A stretch of DNA of 12,059 nt from Nitrospiraceae bacterium. Its GTDB lineage: Bacteria > Nitrospirota > Nitrospiria > Nitrospirales > UBA8639. The first letter of the stretch is position 1. Each line of letters begins with the position of its first letter. Location of the stretch: contig DOFS01000462.1 of NCBI GenBank assembly GCA_003523945.1, positions 3,423-15,481 on the forward strand. The letters run 5' to 3'. The position numbers and the translations under genes were made by a program. The notes below the pieces were generated by a model. It was not told the DNA's origin. It worked only from the letters and a program-made list of their open reading frames with translations, and ran no database searches. Below, in pieces: positions 5,848 to 12,059 of this stretch.

Positions 5848-6642
5848 ATGGAAAAAGACCAGACTTTGCAAGGCCAGGTGGCTCTCGTTACCGGAGGGGG
5901 AGTGGGAATTGGGCGCGCCGTCGCACAGGCGTTAGTTGGCCACCAGGTACGAGTCGCTATTTGCGGTAGACGTCCAGAAGTATTAGAGCGCACAGCCGGG
6001 GACCTTGCCAAGGTGGGTGGGGAAGTGCTTTCTTTGCCATGCGATGTGACTGAACGAGTTGATGTTGAGCGAACTATCAATGAGGTGGTCAAGAAATTTG
6101 GTCGGCTGGATATTCTCGTTAACAACGCCGGAGTATCAGGTCGGACCCCGATCCATGAGCCTGATGAAACGCAATGGCAGAATATTCTTCAAGTAAATTT
6201 AACGGGAAGCTACTTGTGTTCGAAAGTTGCAGTTCCTCATATGCTCACGCACCACTCTGGACGAATCGTTAATGTCTCTTCGGTACTGGGACGATTTGGT
6301 GTGGCAGGGTATTTAGCCTATTGTACTGCCAAGCATGGGATTTTAGGGTTCACCAAAGCCCTAGCCTTAGAGCTCGCCTCTCAAGGCATTACGGTGAACG
6401 CCATTTGCCCAACGTGGGTGGATACTGCCATGGCCAGGCAGGGAATCGAAGAAACTGCAGCCACCCTTGGGATTTCACCAGATAAATTTCGTGAAATAGC
6501 GATTGGTGCGATTCCGATAAAAAGGATGGTGGAAGCCAACGAAATTGCCAGCCTAGTCGTGTATCTGTGCTCACATGCGGCTAGTGGGATGACTGGTCAA
6601 GCTTTAAATGTTTGTGGTGGAGCTACCGCAGGTGTTGCATAA
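5848..6642 (+). CDS. Short-chain dehydrogenase/reductase (FabG/ketoreductase-like)
   Basis: This is a classical SDR: a cytoplasmic NAD(P)H-dependent oxidoreductase with a Rossmann fold. The 264-residue product has the cofactor motif TGGGVGIG (15-22), NNAG (92-95), and the catalytic Ser145, Tyr158 and Lys162 with standard spacing (YCTAK). It also has the downstream NAICPTWVDTAMA segment and a C-terminal TGQALNVCGG. The CGRR after strand beta-2 (Arg after Gly) fits an NADPH preference. Overall it resembles 3-oxoacyl-ACP reductases and polyketide ketoreductases, but the substrate cannot be read from sequence. It stands alone, divergent from rsmI, with no acyl-carrier or fatty-acid gene beside it. 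Start ATG 5848 follows GAGGAACTGAAGA, a loosely spaced ribosome binding site. No terminator is obvious before the haem-operon promoter. Confidence 0.92.
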   Translation: MEKDQTLQGQVALVTGGGVGIGRAVAQALVGHQVRVAICGRRPEVLERTAGDLAKVGGEVLSLPCDVTERVDVERTINEVVKKFGRLDILVNNAGVSGRTPIHEPDETQWQNILQVNLTGSYLCSKVAVPHMLTHHSGRIVNVSSVLGRFGVAGYLAYCTAKHGILGFTKALALELASQGITVNAICPTWVDTAMARQGIEETAATLGISPDKFREIAIGAIPIKRMVEANEIASLVVYLCSHAASGMTGQALNVCGGATAGVA

Positions 6643-6702
6643 GCGGTTATGGTCTTTCCTGTTCTCTTTAAGCAAGGGAAAGTTGGTAACTCGTTGATTT
6701 TC

Positions 6703-6731
6703 TTGACCTTCCCTAGAGGCAGATCTATACT
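6703..6731 (+). promoter_or_regulatory. Probable promoter of the haem-biosynthesis operon
   Basis: TTGACC (6703-6708) and TATACT (6726-6731) are separated by exactly 17 bases, five of six matches in each box. Transcription would begin near 6738, giving a leader of about 35 bases. Six-base inverted arms AGGGAA (6675-6680) and TTCCCT (6709-6714) flank the -35 box; whether they bind a regulator is unknown. Confidence 0.65.
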
Positions 6732-6772
6732 CGAGCTGGGGCACTTCGGATGTTTTTTTAATAGGTTGTTTA

Positions 6773-7582
6773 ATGCCTGAATTACTGTCTTATCTCACCA
6801 TGGGCCTCTATTTTGGAGGCACGTTTCTTTTTCTTCTGTATCTCTGGCATCGGTCTGATGTCATCTCAAAAATTTCTGTTGTGGCCACGGGTTTAGGGTT
6901 TGTTTCTCATACCTCGGGGCTCATAATAGCGATGGTTTCGACTGGGCATGTCCCTATCATGACCTTTAAGGACGCGATGTCCTTTTTTGCCTGGGGGTTA
7001 GTGTTGGTTTTTTTGTTGGTTGGTCTGAAACGGGGATTAGAGGTGTTGGGCGCATTTATCCTTCCACTGGCCTTTCTTTCTCTCGTTTCGGCAACTCTGG
7101 CGCCCCAGTCAGCCGGCTCTCTTGCCCCGGTCTTTCAGACGGTATGGGTGCACGTGACCCTGAGTATCCTGGGTACCATCGGATTTGCTGTAGCCTTTGT
7201 GGCCGGGCTGATGTATGTAATGCAGGAGCGTCTCTTGAAGTCCAAACAATTTAATGTATTAGCTTTCAAGCTCCCACCGCTGGACTTTTTAGATTCCCTA
7301 AATCAACGATCTATCCTTTTCGGTTTTCCCTTATTGACCTTGGGCATTCTCACCGGGGCAGTTTCAGCCCAATTGACGATCGGATCATATCTGAGTTGGA
7401 ACTCTGAGCAAATTTGGGCGTTAATTACCTGGTTTTTTTATTTTGCGGTCCTGATGGGAAGGGTGACGGCCGGATGGAGGGCGAAAAAAGCCGCCTATCT
7501 AACCATCGTCGGATTTGCCGGGGTAATTTTGACTTTTATCGGCATCCTTATCAAAAGTCCGCAACCGATGTCACCGCTATGA
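6773..7582 (+). CDS. ccsA: CcsA/HemX-like integral membrane protein
   Basis: The 269-residue product is almost entirely hydrophobic, with about eight membrane segments, and has the layout of the CcsA/CcmC/HemX family. CcsA proteins carry haem across the membrane for cytochrome c assembly, whereas HemX, encoded beside hemA in Bacillus, affects HemA levels. Family traits seen are His46 in FVSHTSG, PIMTFKDAMSFFAWG, His127 in VWVHVTLSILG, and LMYVMQERLLKSK. The tryptophan-rich WWD region is degenerate: GSYLSWNSEQIWALITW (204-220) replaces the usual W-x-W-D with L-S-W-N. That, with its place directly before hemA, favours a HemX-like role over a full haem exporter. It is the first gene of the operon, and its TGA overlaps the hemA ATG. 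The start is preceded only by a weak AGG. Confidence 0.85.
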   Translation: MPELLSYLTMGLYFGGTFLFLLYLWHRSDVISKISVVATGLGFVSHTSGLIIAMVSTGHVPIMTFKDAMSFFAWGLVLVFLLVGLKRGLEVLGAFILPLAFLSLVSATLAPQSAGSLAPVFQTVWVHVTLSILGTIGFAVAFVAGLMYVMQERLLKSKQFNVLAFKLPPLDFLDSLNQRSILFGFPLLTLGILTGAVSAQLTIGSYLSWNSEQIWALITWFFYFAVLMGRVTAGWRAKKAAYLTIVGFAGVILTFIGILIKSPQPMSPL

Positions 7583-8937
7583 ATATTATCGTTTTAGGCC
7601 TCAATCATCGGACGGCTTCGGTCGAACTTCGTGAACTACTGGCTATCCAGGATAGTCGGATGGGAGAAGCGTTGGGTCGGCTCATGGCATATTCCGGAAT
7701 TAAAGAGGCCATGTATCTGGGGACCTGCAACCGTGTTGAAGTGTATGCCGTCGTGGAAAAGGGAGAACGGGGTTTTCGTCAATTGGAAGATTTTTTGGTC
7801 TCAACCCATTTCTCCTTGTCTTCGGAGGATTTACTCCCTCACCTGTATCGATATAGTGATGATGAAGCCATCGCGCATTTGTTTCGGGTATCGGCCAGTT
7901 TGGATTCCATGGTCGTGGGAGAGCCCCAGGTCCTGGGGCAAGTCAAGGAAGCCTATGAACTGGCTCTGACCCATCGTTCGTCAGGGGTCATTCTTAATAA
8001 GGTCGTCAAAAAAGCGATTTCGGTAGGAAAAAGTGTTCGGACGAATACGCGGATTGGAGAATATGCGGTTTCCGTCAGCTATGCTGCTGTAGAATTAGCC
8101 AAAAAAGTTTTTTCGAATCTGAAGCAACGAGTCGTGTTGTTAGTCGGTGCCGGGGAGATGGGAAAATTGGCGGCGCAACACCTGGTGAATCAGGGTGTGA
8201 AGGAGGTCCTCATTACCAATCGGAATCATCATCGCGCTTTCTCACTGGCGGAACGCTTTCATGGAGAGGCGGTTCCCTATGAACAGCTTCGAAGCACGCT
8301 CCCCAAAGTGGATATTGTGATTTGCGCCACAGGTGCCCCCCACTATGTCATTACCAAAGATGATATCGAAATGGCGGTGTACCATCGAATGAACCGTCCA
8401 ATGTTTTTGATTGATATCACAGTGCCTCGAAATATTGATCCGGCGGTCAAGGATGTTGATAACGCTTATGTATTTGACATTGATGATCTCAAAGCCCATG
8501 TGGGGCATAATCAGGAAGAACGATTGAAAGAAGCCGAAACCGCGGAGCACATGGTGAGAGAAGAAGTGGGAAGTATGGTGGCCTGGGTTCGCGGACTGGA
8601 GGCAACGCCTACCATTGTGGCCTTGAGAAAAAAAGCGGAAGAGATCAAACAAGGCGAGTTGGAGAAAGTCTTTGGTCGTCTGGGAGAATTGTCGCCGAAG
8701 GAGCGAGCGGCCATCGAAGGGCTTGCCTCGGCGATTGTGAATAAATTACTCCATGGGCCGGTCGTGACCTTAAAATCGGAAGCACAATCTCAAAATGGCT
8801 TTGCGTTTATTGAAGCCGCCCGCCGGTTCTTTGAACTTCGGGAACGGGAGATTCACTCCGGAGAGGTCCCACTCCTGGAAGATGAGACGGGTGATTTCGT
8901 GAGCGAAGAGACCCTGCAGAAGAAGGATGGTGTATGA
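7579..8937 (+). CDS. hemA: Glutamyl-tRNA reductase
   Basis: HemA reduces glutamyl-tRNA(Glu) with NADPH to glutamate-1-semialdehyde, the committed step of the C5 pathway to tetrapyrroles. The 452-residue product starts MNIIVLGLNHRTASVELRE. It carries the catalytic cysteine in GTCNRVEVY (Cys50), VGEPQVLGQVK, the NADPH-binding GAGEMG (190-195), and DITVPRNIDPAV. A C-terminal helical dimerisation domain follows. The same frame is open upstream to 7414, but ATG 7579 matches the family N-terminus and overlaps the preceding gene's stop as ATGA, indicating translational coupling. Its own stop overlaps hemC in the same way. The product, glutamate-1-semialdehyde, needs HemL, which is not in this window. 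Confidence 0.97.
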   Translation: MNIIVLGLNHRTASVELRELLAIQDSRMGEALGRLMAYSGIKEAMYLGTCNRVEVYAVVEKGERGFRQLEDFLVSTHFSLSSEDLLPHLYRYSDDEAIAHLFRVSASLDSMVVGEPQVLGQVKEAYELALTHRSSGVILNKVVKKAISVGKSVRTNTRIGEYAVSVSYAAVELAKKVFSNLKQRVVLLVGAGEMGKLAAQHLVNQGVKEVLITNRNHHRAFSLAERFHGEAVPYEQLRSTLPKVDIVICATGAPHYVITKDDIEMAVYHRMNRPMFLIDITVPRNIDPAVKDVDNAYVFDIDDLKAHVGHNQEERLKEAETAEHMVREEVGSMVAWVRGLEATPTIVALRKKAEEIKQGELEKVFGRLGELSPKERAAIEGLASAIVNKLLHGPVVTLKSEAQSQNGFAFIEAARRFFELREREIHSGEVPLLEDETGDFVSEETLQKKDGV

Positions 8938-9884
8938 AACAGGGGAATAGTCGAACAGGGTCTACGCTCATCGTGGGAACCCGAGGAAGCCAATTGGCCA
9001 TATGGCAAGCCGAATGGGTCCAACGCCAGCTCAAAACCATTGCTCCGGATATTTCTGTCATACTACAGCGCATTCAAACCAGCGGAGATAAAATTCAGGA
9101 TGTTCCTTTGGCCAAAATTGGGGGAAAGGGGCTGTTTGTCAAAGAAATTGAAGAAGCGCTGCTCCGACGCGATATCGATCTGGCCGTGCATAGCATGAAA
9201 GACGTGCCGTCAGAATTACCGGAAGGACTTGAGATTGTTTGTGTTCCTGAGCGGGAGGATCCCAGGGATGCGTTGATTGCCCGTGAAGGTCATACCTTAG
9301 CGACATTGCCGATTGGTGCACGAGTCGGAACCAGTAGTTTGCGACGACAAGCGCAATTGTTACATGCTCGTCCCGATCTTGAGATTGCAATGTTGCGTGG
9401 GAATGTTGATACACGACTTCGCAAGGTTCGCGAGGGTCAGTATGATGCCATTATTCTGGCCGCCTCCGGCCTCAAGCGCTTGGGTTGGGATGAGGAAGTG
9501 ACGGAATATTTGTCTGTGGATGTGAGTCTGCCGGCAATCGGGCAAGGTTCGTTAGGTCTGGAAGGTCGGAAAGACGATGCGTGGGTTCGAGACCTGGTCG
9601 CTCAGTTTGAACATCGGCCAACACGGATTGCGGTCACTTCCGAGCGGGCGTTGCTTGCAGGCCTTGAAGGCGGATGTCAGGTTCCCATTGCTGGGTATGC
9701 GACTCTCCAAGGGGACACCCTGACTCTGGATGGGCTAGTCACGAGCCTTGATGGGAAGCGATATATTCGTCAGGTGGTATCGGGCCCAGCGGGAGAGGCT
9801 GCATCAATTGGCACCACGGTGGCTGAACAATTGTTGGATGGTGGGGCACAGCCCATTCTCCAGGAAATTTATGGGATGGCATGA
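8934..9884 (+). CDS. hemC: Hydroxymethylbilane synthase (porphobilinogen deaminase)
   Basis: HemC joins four porphobilinogen molecules head to tail into hydroxymethylbilane, using a dipyrromethane cofactor bound to cysteine. The 316-residue product has GTRGSQLAIWQ near the N-terminus, then KIGGKGLFVKEIE, and AVHSMKDVPSELP with the catalytic Asp90. VGTSSLRRQAQL and LRGNVDTRL form the substrate arginine clusters. The cofactor-attachment Cys248 lies in GGCQVPIAG. Length is normal for the family. It starts within the hemA stop (ATGA at 8934) and ends within the start of cobA-hemD (ATGA at 9881), so hemA, hemC and cobA-hemD appear translationally coupled. Confidence 0.97.
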   Translation: MKQGNSRTGSTLIVGTRGSQLAIWQAEWVQRQLKTIAPDISVILQRIQTSGDKIQDVPLAKIGGKGLFVKEIEEALLRRDIDLAVHSMKDVPSELPEGLEIVCVPEREDPRDALIAREGHTLATLPIGARVGTSSLRRQAQLLHARPDLEIAMLRGNVDTRLRKVREGQYDAIILAASGLKRLGWDEEVTEYLSVDVSLPAIGQGSLGLEGRKDDAWVRDLVAQFEHRPTRIAVTSERALLAGLEGGCQVPIAGYATLQGDTLTLDGLVTSLDGKRYIRQVVSGPAGEAASIGTTVAEQLLDGGAQPILQEIYGMA

Positions 9885-11452
9885 CCAAGTCAGATGCAAA
9901 ACATGGTCGTGTGTTTTTGGTGGGAGCCGGCCCTGGAGATGCCAAGTTGCTGACCTTACGAGGGAAAGAATGTCTCGAGCAGGCTGATGTGGTGCTCTAC
10001 GATCATCTGGCTAATCCGGAGTTGTTGAAATTTGCTCCTTCTTATGCTGAGTGTATTTACGTCGGCCGAAAAGGGCGTGGGGCCTATCGGGATCAGGCAG
10101 AGATTCATGCCTTGTTGGTCACGAAGGCCCAAGAAGGCAAGTGTGTGGTGCGACTCAAGGGCGGGGATCCCTTTGTGTTTGGCCGTGGAGGTGAAGAAGC
10201 CGAAGTGGTTGCTGACGCAGGGATCCCATTCGAAGTCGTGCCTGGTGTAACGGCTGCAGTAGCAGTGCCGGCGTATGCAGGGATTCCCGTGACGCATCGG
10301 ACCCTCGCCTCGACCGTGGCATTTGTGACCGGGCATGAAGATCCGACAAAATCATCGAGTGCGATGGAATGGCCTCGTCTCGCTTCGGCTGAAGGGACCC
10401 TAGTCTTTTTAATGGGCATGAAAAATCTTCCGCAGATTGTGGCCCGGCTCATTCAGGAAGGCAAGCCAGCAACGACTCCTGTGGCGGTGATTCGATGGGG
10501 GACCTATGCTCGTCAACGAACGGTGGTGGGGACGTTATCCGACATTGTGGGAGTAGCCTCCAAGGCAGATATGAGCCCGCCGACGGTCATTGTTGTGGGT
10601 GAAGTTGTTCGGTTACGTGAGCGACTGAACTGGCATGAATCACGGCCTCTGTTTGGACAAGGGGTTTTAGTGACCAGACCTCGTGCTCAGGCCCCGGCGC
10701 TTTCAAATTTGCTGGCGGCCCAGGGTGCGGAACCGGTCGAATGTCCGACATTGGAGATATATCCCCCTGATAGCTGGAGTCCTGTGGATGAGGCGATTGC
10801 CGCAATTTCTTCCTATGATTGGGTAATTTTTACCAGTGTAAATGGCGTGCAGTCCTTTATGGAACGTCTTTGGTTTCATCGCAAAGATGCACGGAGCCTG
10901 GCCGGGATCCGCGTGTGTTGTATTGGTCCTCGGACCCGGGAAGAGGCTGCTCGGTGGGGGATTGCCTCGGATCTGGTTCCTCAAGAGTTTCAGGCCGAAG
11001 GGATTTTGGAAGCCATGAGTGGGTTAGGGGTTGCCGGTCAACGAATTTTGATTCCACGCGCCAAAGTGGCACGCGAGATTCTTCCTGACCAGTTGGAAGC
11101 CTTGGGTTCCACGGTTCATGTGATTCATGCCTATCAAGCTCTGCCTCCTACAGGTGAAATTGGCCCTATTCGTGAACGACTTCGCAACAGGGAAATTCAG
11201 TATCTGACCTTTACCAGCTCTTCCACTGTGAGAAACTTTTGTCAGTTGTTTGAGAATAGGGAAGAATTGCAGGAATTAACCCGGTATATGACCATAGCGG
11301 TGATTGGCCCGATTACCGCTCAAACCGTTAGGGATGAGGGGTTATCGGTGGATGTCGTGGCGTTGGAGAATACCGTTCCGGCGTTGGTCGATGCCATGAT
11401 CGTACATGCGAGGCAAGCTCCGAAGGATACACGATTAGTATCGTCTTCATAA
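9881..11452 (+). CDS. cobA-hemD: Fused uroporphyrinogen-III C-methyltransferase / uroporphyrinogen-III synthase
   Basis: One 523-residue protein carries two enzymes. Residues about 9-250 are CobA/SUMT, which methylates uroporphyrinogen III twice to precorrin-2: VGAGPGD (14-20), [18 protein letters not shown] (89-106), VVPGVTAA (119-126), PVTHR, and [15 protein letters not shown]. Residues about 258-505 are HemD, which cyclises hydroxymethylbilane to uroporphyrinogen [12 protein letters not shown] (262 on), VIFTSVNGV (317-322 region), LTFTSSSTV (442-449 region) and the late [10 protein letters not shown]. The polypeptide therefore makes the branch-point intermediate and the first product of the sirohaem/haem d1/cobalamin branch, and haem synthesis uses the same uroporphyrinogen III. 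Such fusions are known in several phyla. The ATG overlaps the hemC stop. A gap of 66 bases follows, holding only an 11-codon ORF without a ribosome binding site. Confidence 0.96.
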   Translation: MTKSDAKHGRVFLVGAGPGDAKLLTLRGKECLEQADVVLYDHLANPELLKFAPSYAECIYVGRKGRGAYRDQAEIHALLVTKAQEGKCVVRLKGGDPFVFGRGGEEAEVVADAGIPFEVVPGVTAAVAVPAYAGIPVTHRTLASTVAFVTGHEDPTKSSSAMEWPRLASAEGTLVFLMGMKNLPQIVARLIQEGKPATTPVAVIRWGTYARQRTVVGTLSDIVGVASKADMSPPTVIVVGEVVRLRERLNWHESRPLFGQGVLVTRPRAQAPALSNLLAAQGAEPVECPTLEIYPPDSWSPVDEAIAAISSYDWVIFTSVNGVQSFMERLWFHRKDARSLAGIRVCCIGPRTREEAARWGIASDLVPQEFQAEGILEAMSGLGVAGQRILIPRAKVAREILPDQLEALGSTVHVIHAYQALPPTGEIGPIRERLRNREIQYLTFTSSSTVRNFCQLFENREELQELTRYMTIAVIGPITAQTVRDEGLSVDVVALENTVPALVDAMIVHARQAPKDTRLVSSS

Positions 11453-11518
11453 TTTTCTATGATGAAAAAAATTCTGGACACCACGTTTTGTTAACCGATT
11501 GATGAGAGGAGTAGCGTC

Positions 11519-11911
11519 ATGGTTCCTGTAAAATCTTGTATGGTCCCGGTAGACAAAATTGTCAAAGTTGACCGGGATATTTTGGTCAAGACCGCTGCAG
11601 AAATGATGCGGGATAATGGAATCGGGAGTGTGATTGTGACCAGTGGAGAGGTAATCATCGGCATTTTAACCGATACGGATTTGGTGCGACGAGTGGTAGC
11701 CGCGGGTGCAGACCCGATGCGGACGACGGTCGAAAAAATAATGTCCGCCCCGATTGTCAGTATCGAGGCAGATCGGACCCTGTTGGATGCAAATGATTTA
11801 ATGGCTAAAGAACACATTCGGCACCTTGGGGTTACCCAGGATGGGATCATGGTGGGGATGATCTCTGTGCGGGATCTGGTTGTCTTTTTAACGAATCTTC
11901 CCCGAAAGTAA
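11519..11911 (+). CDS. Two-CBS-domain protein
   Basis: The 130-residue protein consists almost wholly of a CBS-domain pair (a Bateman module). These modules usually bind adenine nucleotides or S-adenosylmethionine and act as regulatory sensors. The first CBS unit (about 8-62) includes [11 protein letters not shown] (48-58), and the second (about 72-126) includes GMISVRDL (113-120). [18 protein letters not shown] opens the second repeat. There is no attached enzyme, DNA-binding or membrane domain, so any effect must be through a partner. The start is well supported by AGAGGAG eleven bases or fewer upstream. It lies between cobA-hemD (66-base gap) and hemB (8-base gap), so it is probably co-transcribed with haem genes. 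Its target cannot be deduced from sequence. Confidence 0.92.
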   Translation: MVPVKSCMVPVDKIVKVDRDILVKTAAEMMRDNGIGSVIVTSGEVIIGILTDTDLVRRVVAAGADPMRTTVEKIMSAPIVSIEADRTLLDANDLMAKEHIRHLGVTQDGIMVGMISVRDLVVFLTNLPRK

Positions 11912-11919
11912 GGTCAAGT

Positions 11920-12059
11920 ATGGGATTCCCCGTTCATCGTTTACGTCGATTGCGCCAGCATGAATCCCTTCGTCGAATGGTCCGAGAGACGCAGTTGACT
12001 CCGGCAGATTTTATCTATCCCTTATTTGTGACCTTCGGCGAGAATAAGCAAGAACCGAT
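11920..12059 (+). CDS. hemB: Delta-aminolevulinic acid dehydratase, N-terminal part (runs off the window)
   Basis: HemB condenses two 5-aminolevulinate molecules to porphobilinogen, the substrate of HemC. Only the first 46 codons are present. They read [20 protein letters not shown], then [17 protein letters not shown], the well-conserved N-terminal arm and first strand of HemB. The active-site lysines and metal-binding cysteines lie beyond the right edge. The ATG is preceded by AAGG seven bases upstream and sits eight bases after the CBS gene stop, which indicates the same operon. Confidence 0.95.
   Translation, partial: MGFPVHRLRRLRQHESLRRMVRETQLTPADFIYPLFVTFGENKQEP

Noticed and set aside
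7414..7578. Longer hemA start giving a 507-residue protein
   Set aside because: The extra 55 residues lie inside the ccsA-like gene and do not resemble HemA; the ATGA overlap and family N-terminus fix the start at 7579.
11459..11494. 11-codon ORF (MMKKILDTTFC) between cobA-hemD and the CBS gene
   Set aside because: Too short to judge and without a ribosome binding site; likely chance.
1..12059. Mobile elements, CRISPR arrays, phage genes, toxin-antitoxin or defence systems
   Set aside because: I looked for transposase or integrase motifs, regularly spaced repeats and flanking direct repeats, including around the tRNA, and saw none.

Overview
This window reads as ordinary chromosomal DNA of a free-living bacterium, at roughly 50 % G+C by eye. 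It carries housekeeping genes and a haem-biosynthesis operon. I see no phage genes, transposase, CRISPR array or rRNA. The gene set and order (CcsA/HemX-like protein, hemA, hemC, a CobA-HemD fusion, a CBS-domain protein, then hemB), together with a TusA-like protein carrying CPYN, suggest Nitrospirota, perhaps a lower-GC Nitrospira. That assignment rests on recalled family resemblance and is tentative.

Left part (1-1191): two minus-strand genes. The 5' part of apolipoprotein N-acyltransferase (lnt) runs off the left edge and has no ATG, GTG or TTG start. rpmB (ribosomal protein L28) has a recognisable sigma70-type promoter. The ~210 bases between them hold no intact gene, but do hold a protein-like open frame without a start.

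Middle part (1192-6642): recG (DNA branch-migration helicase) is followed by a tRNA-Leu(CAA) with its own promoter. Next comes an independently transcribed secreted protein of unknown function, flanked by a near-consensus promoter and a strong terminator. A TusA-family sulfur carrier follows, converging on and overlapping the end of rsmI (16S rRNA 2'-O-methyltransferase, minus strand). A short-chain dehydrogenase/reductase is divergent from rsmI.

Right part (6643-12059): a promoter with 17-base spacing (TTGACC/TATACT) leads into a tightly packed tetrapyrrole operon. A CcsA/HemX-like membrane protein, hemA, hemC and cobA-hemD are joined by three successive ATGA stop/start overlaps. A small two-CBS-domain protein and the start of hemB follow. 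HemA makes glutamate-1-semialdehyde, HemB makes porphobilinogen, HemC makes hydroxymethylbilane and HemD closes it to uroporphyrinogen III. The fused CobA methylates that to precorrin-2 for sirohaem, haem d1 or cobalamin. hemL is not in this window.

No clearly new system is present. The points most worth a second look are the lnt start, the overlapping ORF at the rsmI start, the variant TusA motif, the degenerate WWD motif of the CcsA-like protein, and the CBS protein inside the haem operon.
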